A DNA stretch of 64,000 bases from Thiomicrorhabdus sp033238645 (GCA_033238645.1 BQXR01000007.1:62001-126000); one strand, 5' to 3'; positions 8,512 through 17,795 are shown, counted from the stretch's first letter. A program made the numbers and translations. The notes: generated by a model from the sequence alone, not told the origin.

Positions 8512-10713
8512 TCACGCTTTAGTAATCACCCATGCTTGGTGGATTTTAGTATTACGCTCAAAATCTCTCGGCATAGTTTTACGGGTAATATTTTCTGCAA
8601 CACAGCCTTCTAAAGCTGCTTCATCTAACTTAAATTTACGCAAGTTATTCGAGAAGATCAGCTCACCCCCTGGGTTCAATAACTTCATCGCTTGCTGAAT
8701 CAAAGTAACATGATCACGCTGAATATCTAAAGTACCATCCATTCTTTTAGAGGTTGAAAAAGAGGGCGGATCTAAAAAGATCACATCAAATCCTTGGGTT
8801 GGATTTTCACTCTCTTTCTCTAACCAGTCCAAAACATCCGCCTGTTTCAAAATATGCAGAGACTCATCACAATCGTTATTAATTAAGTTTTCACGTGCCC
8901 AGCTAAGATAGGTGTTAGACATATCAATACTTAAACTACTCGCAGCACCTAAGGTCGCTGCTTGTGCAGTCAAAGTTGCGGTATAACAAAATAGGTTTAA
9001 CATCGATTTTCTACGCGACTTCTCTGCTACTAAAGCACGGACATCTCGGTGATCTAAAAAGATTCCCGTATCTAAGTAATCTGTAAAGTTAACACGCAGT
9101 TTCACGCCATTTTCCACCAGCGTACAGAAATCCTTATTCTCTTCTAGCTTCTCGTATTGCGAGCTACCTTTCTGCTTCTCTCTCACTTTAAACACAATTT
9201 GATCGACAGGAATTTCAAATACAGAAGGCAGTACAGAGAGTGCTTCATAAAGACGTTTTTTAGCGCGGCCTTTATCCACTGTTTTTGGGGCTGCGTACTC
9301 ATTCACAATTAACCACTCACCCGCATCTTCTGTGCGATAGTAGTCAATTGAAAGCGAATATTCAGGCATATCAGCATCGTAAACACGATAGGCATTCACG
9401 TTATATTTTTTAGACCACTTACGCAGTGGTTTTAGATTCTTCTTTAAACGGTTGGCGAACATGATCGCGCCTTCCGTTTCAGACAGATCAGGATAAGCGT
9501 TCTGTACACCCTCGGCTAACTCTGATCCACCTTTAATCGCTGGTTCACGATGATACTCTTCAGTGACATCAAAACGGAATAACTTACACTCCATTGGCCC
9601 GTTAGCAAACTTATGACTGCGTTTGGCTTTAATACCCAAATACATACCCAACTCAGGATTAGCTGTAAATACCGCGGCTTGCCAACCATCAAACTCACTC
9701 TTGATGTAGTTACCGAGTGCAGTGTAGATAATCTTAACTTCATCCACTTCACCCAAACGCTCACCATAAGGTGGGTTAGTAATAACCAGACCTGATTGCC
9801 AGTTACCCCAAGCACGACCCTGCTCAACCGTCATCTGCTTAACTTCGATTTGCTTATCTAAACCAGCATTCAGAATTGCTTCTTCGGCAATATCCAAAGA
9901 CTTATGCGATGCATCAGATCCGTTGATTGAAGGTAACTTCTGCATACCAGCTACTTTACGGCTACGTGCTTCGTTAACCACTCGGTGCCAAGTTTCATTG
10001 TCATGTTTTTTCCAACGATTTAGCAACATCACATCCTGCTTATCTAAACCAGGTGCAATATCTGCTGCCATCATCGCCGCTTCAATCAGGAAAGTACCCG
10101 AACCACACATAGGGTCATATAGGCTACCACCCTCTTTTGCAATCGCTGGCCAACCAGAACGAATCAACAGTGCTGCTGCTAAGTTCTCTTTTAGTGGCGC
10201 TTTCACTTGCTGACCTTCACGATAACCACGTTGATGCAGACTGTAACCCACCAGATCAATACTCAGCGTTAACTCATTACGGTTCAGGTGACCATGTATT
10301 CTTAAGTCAGGATTGATGGTATCTACTTCTGGGCGTTGATCCATCTTGTCCATAAAGTAATCAACAATACCATCCTTGATTTTCAAAGCGCCGTAGTGAC
10401 TGTGATCAATACCCATGCCCTTACCAGAAAAAGAGACCGCAAATCCATCATGAACATTCATATGCTCAGTCCAGTTAATCTCTGCAACTTCAGTGGTTAA
10501 CTGCTCTTGGTTCTCTAACTCAACCTCTAGCACCGTTACAAAGATACGGTTAGCTAAACGAGACCACAAACAAGCACGGTAAGCCAGCTCCTGAGTTCCT
10601 TCAAAAGTCACCCCTCTTGGCTGCGCTTTGACGTTCTTAGCCCCTAAAGCCATTAACTCTTCACGCAATAACTCACTTAATCCACCAGAAGTGGTCGCAA
10701 AACATTTCAACAT
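8512..10713 (-). CDS. rlmL: Bifunctional 23S rRNA methyltransferase RlmKL (m2G2445, m7G2069)
   Basis: 733 residues (E. coli RlmKL about 702). N-terminal THUMP-containing half with methyltransferase motifs DPMCGSGT (200-207) and NPPYGERL (313-320) makes m2G2445. The C-terminal half (about 400-733), with MLNLFCYTATLT (571-582) and LDPPSFS (647-653), makes m7G2069. Both halves are intact, as in the Gammaproteobacteria where the two enzymes are fused. Acts on 23S rRNA during 50S assembly. Own terminator downstream; divergent from the lytic transglycosylase gene. Confidence 0.95.
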   Translation of the reverse strand: MLKCFATTSGGLSELLREELMALGAKNVKAQPRGVTFEGTQELAYRACLWSRLANRIFVTVLEVELENQEQLTTEVAEINWTEHMNVHDGFAVSFSGKGMGIDHSHYGALKIKDGIVDYFMDKMDQRPEVDTINPDLRIHGHLNRNELTLSIDLVGYSLHQRGYREGQQVKAPLKENLAAALLIRSGWPAIAKEGGSLYDPMCGSGTFLIEAAMMAADIAPGLDKQDVMLLNRWKKHDNETWHRVVNEARSRKVAGMQKLPSINGSDASHKSLDIAEEAILNAGLDKQIEVKQMTVEQGRAWGNWQSGLVITNPPYGERLGEVDEVKIIYTALGNYIKSEFDGWQAAVFTANPELGMYLGIKAKRSHKFANGPMECKLFRFDVTEEYHREPAIKGGSELAEGVQNAYPDLSETEGAIMFANRLKKNLKPLRKWSKKYNVNAYRVYDADMPEYSLSIDYYRTEDAGEWLIVNEYAAPKTVDKGRAKKRLYEALSVLPSVFEIPVDQIVFKVREKQKGSSQYEKLEENKDFCTLVENGVKLRVNFTDYLDTGIFLDHRDVRALVAEKSRRKSMLNLFCYTATLTAQAATLGAASSLSIDMSNTYLSWARENLINNDCDESLHILKQADVLDWLEKESENPTQGFDVIFLDPPSFSTSKRMDGTLDIQRDHVTLIQQAMKLLNPGGELIFSNNLRKFKLDEAALEGCVAENITRKTMPRDFERNTKIHQAWVITKA

Positions 10714-10940
10714 AACTTATCCATTTTCTTGATTGTGGCTCGGTTTAAACCTGAATATACACTTTGATATAAACTTAATAAAGAGACAGCTTAAAACTAC
10801 TCTATTCGACTCATTAAATCGGTTATTTTTAACCCCAGCTTATTAGGTGTAATTTTAAACTGTTTTGTCGCCAACTTTTGGATAGTTTCTGTAGAATGTA
10901 AAATCCTATTCCAGATTACTGAATTTATAAAATAGACCCT

Positions 10941-12161
10941 ATGAAATCACTACGTTTAATCTCCATTTTTATCCTGGCCATTGCAACCCTATCAGCGCAT
11001 GCAAAATCATTGCCGCAAGAGACCGATGCCAACTTCCAAATATGGCTTGAGGGCTTTAAGCAGCAAGCACAACAATCGGGTATTTCAAAGGCAACGCTTG
11101 AACTCGCTTTTAAAGATGTCAGTCTTAACCATAAAGTACTAGAGTCAGACAGAAGACAACCCGAGTTTACCAGTACCTTTTTTCAGTACTTCTATCGCGC
11201 CGTTTCAAGAGGTCGTATCATCAAAGGTACCGAAAACTATGAAAAGTACGGTGATTTGTTAAATGAAGTCACCCAAAAGTACGGAATTCCAGGTCGCATT
11301 ATTGTCGCTTTCTGGGGAATGGAGACCAACTACGGTCGCTTTACTGGCAGCACCCCCATTATAGAATCTTTAGCCACCCTCTCTTTTGATCCACGTCGTA
11401 GCGCGTTCTTTACTAAACAACTCCTCAATGCGCTAGAGATTATTGATCAGGGTCACGTTCACCCAAGACAGATGAAAGGTTCATGGGCAGGAGCTATGGG
11501 ACAAGTTCAGTTTATGCCATACAACTATCTTAAATATGCCGTTGATGGTGATGGTGACGGAAAAATAAATCTATGGGACAGTCTGCCAGATGCCTTTCAC
11601 TCAGCAGGTAACTTCCTAAAAGAGCTGGGTTGGAAAACAGGCGAAACTTGGGGAAGAGAGGTTATGCTCCCTCGTGGGTTTGACTATGCTTTAGCCGATG
11701 GTAAAACAGAACGTAAGCTGCAAGAGTGGGCAGGGTTAGGCATCAAGCAAGCCAATGGCAGACCGCTGCCAACATCAGAGACAATTCTTGCCAAGCTTAT
11801 TCTGCCAAGTGATTATCGTGGTCCCGCTTTTATCGTTTATAGCAACTTTCAAGTCATTAAACGCTGGAACAACTCAAACAACTACGCACTTGCTGTCGGT
11901 AACCTAGCCGATCGAATTATTGGAAAAGCCCCTTTAACTAAAAAACAGCCTCGTGATGATAAATCGCTGACTCGTGAGCAGATGACACAAATGCAAAATA
12001 GACTCAATCAACTCGGTTACTCAGCAGGTGCCGCTGATGGGGTTGCAGGTAGTAGAACCCGTGATGCACTGCGACAATTTCAAGTAAAGCAAAAACAACC
12101 TGCCGATGGTGCACCTACCTACCGCATGTTAGAAATGTTAAATTCGGTCAAACAACAGTAA
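10941..12161 (+). CDS. Lytic murein transglycosylase, MltB family, with C-terminal peptidoglycan-binding domain
   Basis: 406 residues. Signal peptide 1-21 (SAHA-K) without a lipobox, so a soluble periplasmic form rather than lipoprotein MltB. SLT_2 catalytic domain about 30-330 with catalytic E128 in FWGMETNYGRF and the family block GSWAGAMGQVQFMPYNYLKYAVDGDGDG (positions 180-207). Residues about 345-403 are a PG_binding_1 domain (MQNRLNQLGYSAGAADGVAG then a TRDALRQFQ helix). It cleaves the MurNAc-GlcNAc bond to 1,6-anhydro products. A weak hairpin (AACCC/GGGTT, 12168-12183) follows the stop. Confidence 0.9.
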   Translation: MKSLRLISIFILAIATLSAHAKSLPQETDANFQIWLEGFKQQAQQSGISKATLELAFKDVSLNHKVLESDRRQPEFTSTFFQYFYRAVSRGRIIKGTENYEKYGDLLNEVTQKYGIPGRIIVAFWGMETNYGRFTGSTPIIESLATLSFDPRRSAFFTKQLLNALEIIDQGHVHPRQMKGSWAGAMGQVQFMPYNYLKYAVDGDGDGKINLWDSLPDAFHSAGNFLKELGWKTGETWGREVMLPRGFDYALADGKTERKLQEWAGLGIKQANGRPLPTSETILAKLILPSDYRGPAFIVYSNFQVIKRWNNSNNYALAVGNLADRIIGKAPLTKKQPRDDKSLTREQMTQMQNRLNQLGYSAGAADGVAGSRTRDALRQFQVKQKQPADGAPTYRMLEMLNSVKQQ

Positions 12162-12200
12162 TATAAAACCCTTAACAGGGGTTCTTTGCGGAGCTTGATA

Positions 12201-12341
12201 ATGACCGATCCTAAACACGCTGAAATAGAGTTGTTACCACAAAAGCCAACTCAAATAAGCTTATTGAGTCCCGCCTACCTCTTTTGGAAAATTCAGTGTG
12301 TCCTGCTTAAACTCGCCAATCGACTCCGTCACAAAAAATAG
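12201..12341 (+). CDS. Possible 46-residue small protein
   Basis: ATG at 12201 preceded by GGAG at 12190-12193 with an ideal 7-nt gap; stop TAG at 12339-12341. The product begins MTDPKHAEIELLPQKP and ends in a basic amphipathic stretch (WKIQCVLLKLANRLRHKK). It is not in any family I recognise. Support is only the ribosome site and a plausible composition; it lies in the gap between the transglycosylase and the Cys-rich protein. Confidence 0.4.
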   Translation: MTDPKHAEIELLPQKPTQISLLSPAYLFWKIQCVLLKLANRLRHKK

Positions 12342-12352
12342 ATCATACCCTA

Positions 12353-12368
12353 CCCCCCCCTGCTTATA
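12353..12368 (+). repeat. C-run/TGCTCA motif, copy 2
   Basis: TA, eight C, then TGCTTATA, 11 nt after the stop of the small ORF. Between two plus-strand genes. Confidence 0.55.
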
Positions 12369-12480
12369 ACTGCCTAGAGCACACCCAAATAAATTAGCGC
12401 TTTGTTATATTAGCCAAACACAATATAATAGCCCGCATTCACAAATGCATTAACCAACTACATTCCTCAAGGAGTACCTC

Positions 12481-13200
12481 ATGAAAGGCAACATTATGAT
12501 GCGTCTTATCGCACTAATGATTCTTATCCCAGCCGCTTTAGCGCACTTTACAGGTCAAATTGATCTAACTGAACCGACTTGGTTATGGCTATCAATCTTT
12601 GCAGGACTAAATGCATTGCAATCAAGCTTTACGGGCCTGTGCCCCGCTTGTAAATTTTTTGACTGCAACTCAGGCAATTGCGCCATACCTGCAAGCAAAT
12701 CAACTCAATCAGAAAATGAATGCTGTTCTGGTGAAAACGCTAAGAGTGAATCAAAGTGCTGCTCACCAACATCAAACTCTTCTGAGTGCTGTTCAAGTAC
12801 AGAAAAACCTAAGAAATCTGCCTGCTGTACGCCTGAAAAAACAAGTGATTCAAGTTGTTGCTCAGGCAGTGATAAAACTGAGAGTACCGACGAAAAATCT
12901 TGTGGCGATAATACCGAGTGTTTAGAGATTAAAGTGCTTGGTGCAGACAAGGAAAAAAGTGAAACGACTGCAATACTGATTGCAACTACTGCCAAAGAAA
13001 TGGATATTTTGTGTTGCATCACTAAGGTAGAAGAAGCCACTGAAATAGCCGCAATGGGCTTTGATGCAACTTCAGGTGTCGCTATCGATGGTCAAGTTGT
13101 TTATGTTGGTGAAGCACCGACTAAAACACAAATCACCGAGTGGCTACAAAAAACATCAACAGACGATTCACCAAGCGGATGCTGTGGGTCTTGTTCTTAA
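12481..13200 (+). CDS. Cysteine-pair-rich protein: N-terminal membrane domain plus degenerate thioredoxin-like domain
   Basis: 239 residues with 21 Cys. Residues 1-70 resemble the short DUF2892/YgaP-type membrane domain, with two hydrophobic helices and C-P-x-C plus two more Cys (LCPACKFFDCNSGNC). Residues 78-130 carry five Cys-Cys pairs at 81/82, 93/94, 103/104, 115/116 and 126/127 in Ser/Lys-rich linkers. Residues 147-223 align by eye with the small redox protein fold (LEIKVLG, then VAIDGQVVYVGEAPTKTQITEWL), but the usual CxxC after the first strand is ADKEK and the cis-Pro site is TSG. A CC lies at 178/179, and the tail is CCGSCS. Strong AAGGAG site 6 nt upstream. Probably binds soft metals or metalloids; inference. 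Confidence 0.75.
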   Translation: MKGNIMMRLIALMILIPAALAHFTGQIDLTEPTWLWLSIFAGLNALQSSFTGLCPACKFFDCNSGNCAIPASKSTQSENECCSGENAKSESKCCSPTSNSSECCSSTEKPKKSACCTPEKTSDSSCCSGSDKTESTDEKSCGDNTECLEIKVLGADKEKSETTAILIATTAKEMDILCCITKVEEATEIAAMGFDATSGVAIDGQVVYVGEAPTKTQITEWLQKTSTDDSPSGCCGSCS

Positions 13201-13216
13201 GGAACGCTTAGCTTTA

Positions 13217-13231
13217 CCCCCCCCCTGCTCA
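13217..13231 (+). repeat. C-run/TGCTCA motif, copy 3
   Basis: TTTA, nine C, TGCTCA. 16 nt after the stop of the Cys-rich gene and upstream of its terminator. Confidence 0.75.
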
Positions 13232-13258
13232 TTATTTCTATTTCAATTTTGGGCAATC

Positions 13259-13283
13259 AAAAGCACCTAAAAAGGGTGCTTTT
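13259..13283 (+). terminator. Bidirectional terminator between convergent genes
   Basis: Perfect 9-bp stem AAAAGCACC / GGTGCTTTT with a 7-nt loop, followed by more T. Lies between the Cys-rich gene (plus) and the phosphatase-kinase gene (minus). Confidence 0.85.
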
Positions 13284-13334
13284 TGCTTTCTATCACTTTA
13301 AATTAGTTAAGTAATCCTATAAAACCTTAATAAA

Positions 13335-15080
13335 TCATGCCATTGAAGGATGAGTAGATATTAATACGATAATGACAATCGCAAAGATCAGCGATACAGA
13401 TTGCCAAAACAGCACAGGATTACGCTCCATTAGAGGTGCCTGTGTTTTACTTAAAAAGGCCTTATTTGGATGACGTAGGTCGTAGATAAATTCCGATAGG
13501 GTTTCATAGCGCTTATAAGGGTCTGGTTGCAGAGCCTTTTTGACCGTTTCATCTACCCAAACAGGTATTTCACGACGATCATCAAGTACACTTTGATAAT
13601 TTAATCGACGTTGAGCTGCTCTGGTACGCGTACGAGATACATCAGTACCGTAAGGCAGTCTGCCAGAAAGCATTTGGTAGCACATCACTCCTAGCGAAAA
13701 CATGTCTGAATACTTTGTGCTCGCCTCACCTAAAAAACACTCTGGCGCGGTATAGAGTGCAGTTCCTAATACCTCTTGTTGCTCTTGCTGTTCAAGCGGG
13801 GTCGCCGTCTCCATCAGTCCGGCGACACGCACGGCACCAAAATCAATAATTTTTACCGTGCCACTCTCATCAATCATGACATTTTCAGGTCTTAAGTCTT
13901 GGTGAACCATCTCTTGACGATGTAAAGCACGTAAACCATTGGCAATCTGCTCAACAATACGACGAACGGCTTCGATCCCTGGATTAGGATTATCATTCAT
14001 CCACTGCTTTAGGGTTTGACCCTCTATATATTCAGTAACGATATATAGATAATTTCGTTTTCTGGTTTGTAGACAAGGCTTTAATACATGCGCATTGTTA
14101 ATACGACGAGCAACCCATTCCTCCATTAAAAAGCGCTCTAAATATTCTGTGTTATCTCTAAGGTCAATAGAGGGAACTTTCAGAACAACCTGCTCTTTGG
14201 TCTCTTCATCCACCGCTAAATAGATATGGCTACGCGGGCTAATTTGAATCTCACGAAGTATTTCATAACCATCAAAAGAGATTCTTGGCCCAAGCTCTGG
14301 TGGAAAAGGCAGGGTTGTTAATTGTTGATAAACTTCACTCGCGTCTTGAGTAGGCAGCTTATCAACCCTAACAATTTGAATGGTTAAATTGTCATCACTA
14401 CCCTGTTTAAGTGCCTCCTCTATAATCAAAGCCGCTGCGGAATCTAGGTCATCACTACTGGCTCTGATTTGCTCAACCATAAACTCATGACTAGCAAATT
14501 CGTAGACACCATCGGTCGCCAGAATAAATATATCCCCTACAACCAATCCGCAGGTGTTGTAGTCAAGATTAAGCTCATCTTTCATACCTAAAGCACGTCT
14601 AAGGTAGCTCTTATCTTTAGTGACCCATAAGCGATGATCTTCAGTCAATTGCTCAAGACTGCTCTCTGCCAAACGATAGACACGTGTGTCACCAGCATGA
14701 AAGATATGTGCTGTATTGGATTTAAGAACTAAGGCGGTAAAGGTACAAACGTAGCCTTTGTCTGGAGAGTAACGGTGAGGGCCTTTTTGGCTTTGTAGGT
14801 AGAGCCAAGAATTGGTCGCTTTCAACACCTTATCAACAGAGGTTTTAACCGTCCATGACTCAGGTGTTGAAAAATAATCTTCCAGAAAGCTATTAACAGA
14901 GACCGCGCTAGCCTCTTGACTGACATCACTACTACTAATGCCATCTGCCAAACCAATTGCAATACCTTTTGAGGTCAGCAGAGGTTCTTCTGGGATACAA
15001 AGACCATGAAAATCTTGATTGATCTTCTTGAGACCTTTATCAGAAGCCTGGCCAATAGAGATTTTGAGCTGAGTTTGCAT
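13335..15080 (-). CDS. Bifunctional PP2C phosphatase / Ser-Thr protein kinase with C-terminal membrane anchor
   Basis: About 581 residues from ATG 15080; the longer frame starts with an unsupported TTG at 15116. Numbered from that long frame: PP2C domain about 18-250 with NQD (33-35), LADGISSS, GDTR (142-145), DGV (202-204) and SDDNLT (240-245). Eukaryotic-like kinase domain about 283-550 with VLK (K313), HQDLRPEN (405-412, D407) and DFG (425-427). One membrane segment 569-587. The kinase lacks a clear glycine-rich loop (REIQISPRSHIYLA). Proteins of this build occur beside nitrate/nitrite genes in Gammaproteobacteria, and here the formate/nitrite channel gene lies directly upstream, 168 nt away. 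Target unknown. Confidence 0.9.
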   Translation of the reverse strand: MQTQLKISIGQASDKGLKKINQDFHGLCIPEEPLLTSKGIAIGLADGISSSDVSQEASAVSVNSFLEDYFSTPESWTVKTSVDKVLKATNSWLYLQSQKGPHRYSPDKGYVCTFTALVLKSNTAHIFHAGDTRVYRLAESSLEQLTEDHRLWVTKDKSYLRRALGMKDELNLDYNTCGLVVGDIFILATDGVYEFASHEFMVEQIRASSDDLDSAAALIIEEALKQGSDDNLTIQIVRVDKLPTQDASEVYQQLTTLPFPPELGPRISFDGYEILREIQISPRSHIYLAVDEETKEQVVLKVPSIDLRDNTEYLERFLMEEWVARRINNAHVLKPCLQTRKRNYLYIVTEYIEGQTLKQWMNDNPNPGIEAVRRIVEQIANGLRALHRQEMVHQDLRPENVMIDESGTVKIIDFGAVRVAGLMETATPLEQQEQQEVLGTALYTAPECFLGEASTKYSDMFSLGVMCYQMLSGRLPYGTDVSRTRTRAAQRRLNYQSVLDDRREIPVWVDETVKKALQPDPYKRYETLSEFIYDLRHPNKAFLSKTQAPLMERNPVLFWQSVSLIFAIVIIVLISTHPSMA

Positions 15081-15247
15081 AAACCTAAAAAACCTTTGAT
15101 TAAATTCTATTAACAAGATGAAAACTTAATCAAAGAGTTGTTAAACGATTAAATAATTTAAAGATGTTACCTAAGTATGAAACCAATACTTTATAGCAAG
15201 CGTTTCACACTTAAATAACAGCCAATTTCCGTCACTCTCTTAGTAAA

Positions 15248-16063
15248 TTACTTACGAAGAGTACGCTCAGGACATGTTTTTACATGCGTATAGTATAAAG
15301 GGAGTGCAACCAGCAATATACCACCGACAAGGTTTCCTAATACAGTTGGTAACTCATTCCAGATTAGGTAATCAGCAACGGTAAAGTCACCACCCATAAT
15401 CATAGAGAATGGGAACAAGAACATATTAACAATTGAGTGCTCAAAGCCCATGTAGAAGAACAACATGATAGGCATCCACATCGCTGCAATCTTACCTGTT
15501 GCAGAAGTCGAAATCATCGCACCCACAACCCCCATAGAGACCATCCAGTTACATAACATTCCACGCATAAAGATCGTTAGCCAACCACCTGTACCTTGTT
15601 CTTGATAGCCTAGAGTTCTCGACTCACCAATGTGAGCAACCTTAGCAGCAATTGCACCGCCATCAATGTTATAACCATAAGTTAAAATAAAAGACATAAT
15701 AAATGCGACTGTTAATGCCCCACCTAAATTACCTAAAAATACCCAACCCCAGTTGCGTAAAATTTGCCCAATTGTCACACCCGGTCTTTTATCTAGCCAC
15801 GCAAGCGGCACCAGCGTAAAGACACCCGTTAATAGGTCAAACTTCATCAAGTACAGCATGATAAAGCCCACAGGGAACAATATTGCACCTAAAAGTAGGC
15901 TTCCTGTTTGCACAATGACTGTAATCGCAAACATAGCGGCTAATGCAAGCACTGCTCCAGCCATAAAGGCACGAATAACCGTATCCTTTGCAGACATATA
16001 AATTTTGGACTCACCCGCATCCACCATTTTTTTAACGAACTCTGAAGGTTCTAAATAAGACAT
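15248..16063 (-). CDS. Formate/nitrite transporter (FNT) family channel, probably nitrite
   Basis: 271 residues, six membrane segments, of the pentameric FocA/NirC inner-membrane channel family. Family marks are AFMAGAVLALAAMFAIT, LTGVFTLVPLAW, the NWGWVFLGNLGGAL segment, MLCNWMVSMGV and GFEHSIVNMFLFP with the central gating His. AAAAGG precedes ATG by a few nt. I prefer NirC over FocA because of the adjacent PP2C-kinase gene, a pairing seen in nitrate/nitrite clusters, but no nitrite reductase gene lies in the window, so the substrate is inference. Confidence 0.88.
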   Translation of the reverse strand: MSYLEPSEFVKKMVDAGESKIYMSAKDTVIRAFMAGAVLALAAMFAITVIVQTGSLLLGAILFPVGFIMLYLMKFDLLTGVFTLVPLAWLDKRPGVTIGQILRNWGWVFLGNLGGALTVAFIMSFILTYGYNIDGGAIAAKVAHIGESRTLGYQEQGTGGWLTIFMRGMLCNWMVSMGVVGAMISTSATGKIAAMWMPIMLFFYMGFEHSIVNMFLFPFSMIMGGDFTVADYLIWNELPTVLGNLVGGILLVALPLYYTHVKTCPERTLRK

Positions 16064-16308
16064 AATTTTTCCTTTTTACTGCATTAAGCTCATCAGTACT
16101 ATTTTGATAACACTACTCATAAGCTCATAAATCAGTAGTTAGCTTAGCTTTAACTCAATCAACTAAACTAAAGCACTTATTAAGCCAATAAAACATAAAG
16201 ACATAACCACTTGTATATAAAGGGAAATAATAATGATAAAAACTTAAGCGCCCTTCAAGCAGGCAAGGCCGCACAACTACAGTGCCACAAAGCCCGCAAG
16301 CAGTGCGC

Positions 16309-16323
16309 TACTGTATTACAGTA
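16309..16323. promoter_or_regulatory. 15-nt palindrome, possible operator
   Basis: TACTGTA T TACAGTA, a perfect 7-bp inverted repeat around one base, about 250 nt upstream of the FNT gene. It is not the LexA box (CTGT-N8-ACAG); the regulator is unknown. Confidence 0.3.
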
Positions 16324-16441
16324 CAAAAAATGCTACGGGCAAGAAGTGATAATCAATAGATCAGAAAAGGATGGTGAGAGAAAAAGGCCATAAAAGTTAA
16401 TTTTTGAGTGAAATTACAGGTTATTCCCTTAGGATTGGAAT

Positions 16442-16457
16442 CCCCCCCCTGCTCAAA
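16442..16457 (+). repeat. C-run/TGCTCA motif, copy 4
   Basis: Eight C then TGCTCAAA (full consensus), downstream of the diguanylate cyclase gene. Confidence 0.75.
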
Positions 16458-16494
16458 TTTTAAGCACCTACTGGCTCATGTTTATACATGACTA

Positions 16495-17454
16495 CTAACG
16501 AGAGAATTTCTTGATATATGACACCACTCTATTACGCCCTCTTTTCTTAGCATCATACAGCGCATCATCTGCATACTTCGCCAACTGCTCAAAACTATTT
16601 TCAGTTGATGCTATGCCAACACTAACGGTTAATACTTTATTAAAGTGTGAGTGCTTATGTTCAATATCCAAGCCAATAATACTTTGCAGAATTTTTTCAG
16701 CAAGTTTCTTACCTTCTTCTAATGAAGTGAAAGGTAGAATCACAACAAACTCCTCACCACCATAGCGCGCAACCAAATCAGTCTGCCTGTATAAAATAGC
16801 CTCTATTTGGCTCGCTACTCTAGAGAGAGCTATATCACCTTGTTCATGCCCATATATATCGTTATATTGCTTAAAAAAATCAATATCTATCATTAACAAA
16901 GAGAGCTCTCTACCAGAGCTATGTGAAGCTTCTAATTCATTTTTTAGCTTTTCTGTATAAGCTCTTCTATTGGCTATGCTTGTCAGCGCATCAACATAGC
17001 TGAGATCAGTTAACTTTTCATTCGATTGTTTTAATTCTGTAGCAAGCAACTCAAGCTGGATTGAGTACTCCTTAATACTGGTAATCTCCCTACCAATCGC
17101 TATAGAGCCAATAATATCTCCACTTTCATTTTTAAGGTTATGGGTATTCCATGATAAATAATGCTCATTGCCATCTTTAGAAACAATCATTGTTTCGAAA
17201 TCAATCAGCACTTCACCTTTTTCTATGATTTCCATTACTTTGCTATAAATGGAAAGGCGATACGTCTCATCAGGATAGAGTAATTCCCATATACCTTGAT
17301 GACCCAATACCTCATCAGCAGAATAGCCACTTATTTTTTCAGCACCTTTATTCCACATTACAACATTAGCCTGCTCATCCAGCATATTCAACCAAAAAGA
17401 TCCGCTACTTAATATAAGATTTTTAAAATCTGCATCATTTATTTGGTTTAGCAT
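16495..17454 (-). CDS. PAS-GGDEF diguanylate cyclase
   Basis: 319 residues. PAS/PAC sensor about 10-128 (FWLNMLDEQANVVMWNKGAE, then GREITSIKEY), a short coiled linker about 130-150, GGDEF domain about 150-316. The active site is GGEEF (232-236), a functional variant, and the product-inhibition I-site RQTD (223-226) sits five residues upstream, so it should make cyclic di-GMP and be feedback-inhibited. No membrane segment, so cytosolic sensing. Signal ligand unknown. Transcribed alone. Confidence 0.92.
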   Translation of the reverse strand: MLNQINDADFKNLILSSGSFWLNMLDEQANVVMWNKGAEKISGYSADEVLGHQGIWELLYPDETYRLSIYSKVMEIIEKGEVLIDFETMIVSKDGNEHYLSWNTHNLKNESGDIIGSIAIGREITSIKEYSIQLELLATELKQSNEKLTDLSYVDALTSIANRRAYTEKLKNELEASHSSGRELSLLMIDIDFFKQYNDIYGHEQGDIALSRVASQIEAILYRQTDLVARYGGEEFVVILPFTSLEEGKKLAEKILQSIIGLDIEHKHSHFNKVLTVSVGIASTENSFEQLAKYADDALYDAKKRGRNRVVSYIKKFSR

Positions 17455-17740
17455 TTTGTTTTATGGATAGCTCAATAATGAATTAAAAGGAGAACAACAA
17501 ACGGATTTAGATGTGGCCAATATTCTACTTGATTAAACTAAGTATTGCTTAAGTACTTAAGCCACTCTCTTATCCTAAAATATCTTTTCTTAACTCTTAC
17601 GGCACAAGGATCAAAACAATCTATATGAACCTTACAGGACTAGATAGCTTCAAGTGTAGTGGCCTAATAAAAGCGGGCACTCTTTAAAATCTCAAAACTA
17701 GACACAACACGAATACTATCACTACACAAACACCAGATAC
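17455..17740. other. Gap with no recognised gene
   Basis: About 285 nt of AT-rich sequence between lspA and the cyclase gene. I see the likely cyclase promoter region but no convincing box, ORF or RNA. The lspA terminator follows. Confidence 0.5.
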
Positions 17741-17761
17741 AAAAAAACCGCTAAAAAGCGG
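17741..17761 (-). terminator. Terminator downstream of lspA
   Basis: CCGCT-AAAA-AGCGG hairpin with an A7 tract on its left, i.e. a U-tract on the minus-strand transcript. Confidence 0.75.
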
Positions 17762-17795
17762 CCTTAAAAGAACGATATTAAATTATTGTAAGAGG

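Larger units (their letters stand above)
16064..16494. other. Gap of 430 nt without a supported gene
   Basis: Holds the presumed promoter of the FNT gene, a GC-richer patch at 16249-16345, a 15-nt palindrome (listed separately) and one C-run motif. A 60-codon frame at 16211-16393 has no ribosome site and an unconvincing composition, and is not called. Confidence 0.5.

Noticed and set aside
12611..13040. Long frames on both strands overlapping the Cys-rich gene
   Set aside because: Shadows created by the repeated TGC/Ser codons of the real gene, which has the strong ribosome site.
16309..16323. LexA/SOS box
   Set aside because: The spacing between CTGT and ACAG is 3 nt, not 8.
16211..16393. 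60-codon plus-strand frame
   Set aside because: No ribosome site, odd composition, no recognisable homology; more likely part of the FNT upstream region.
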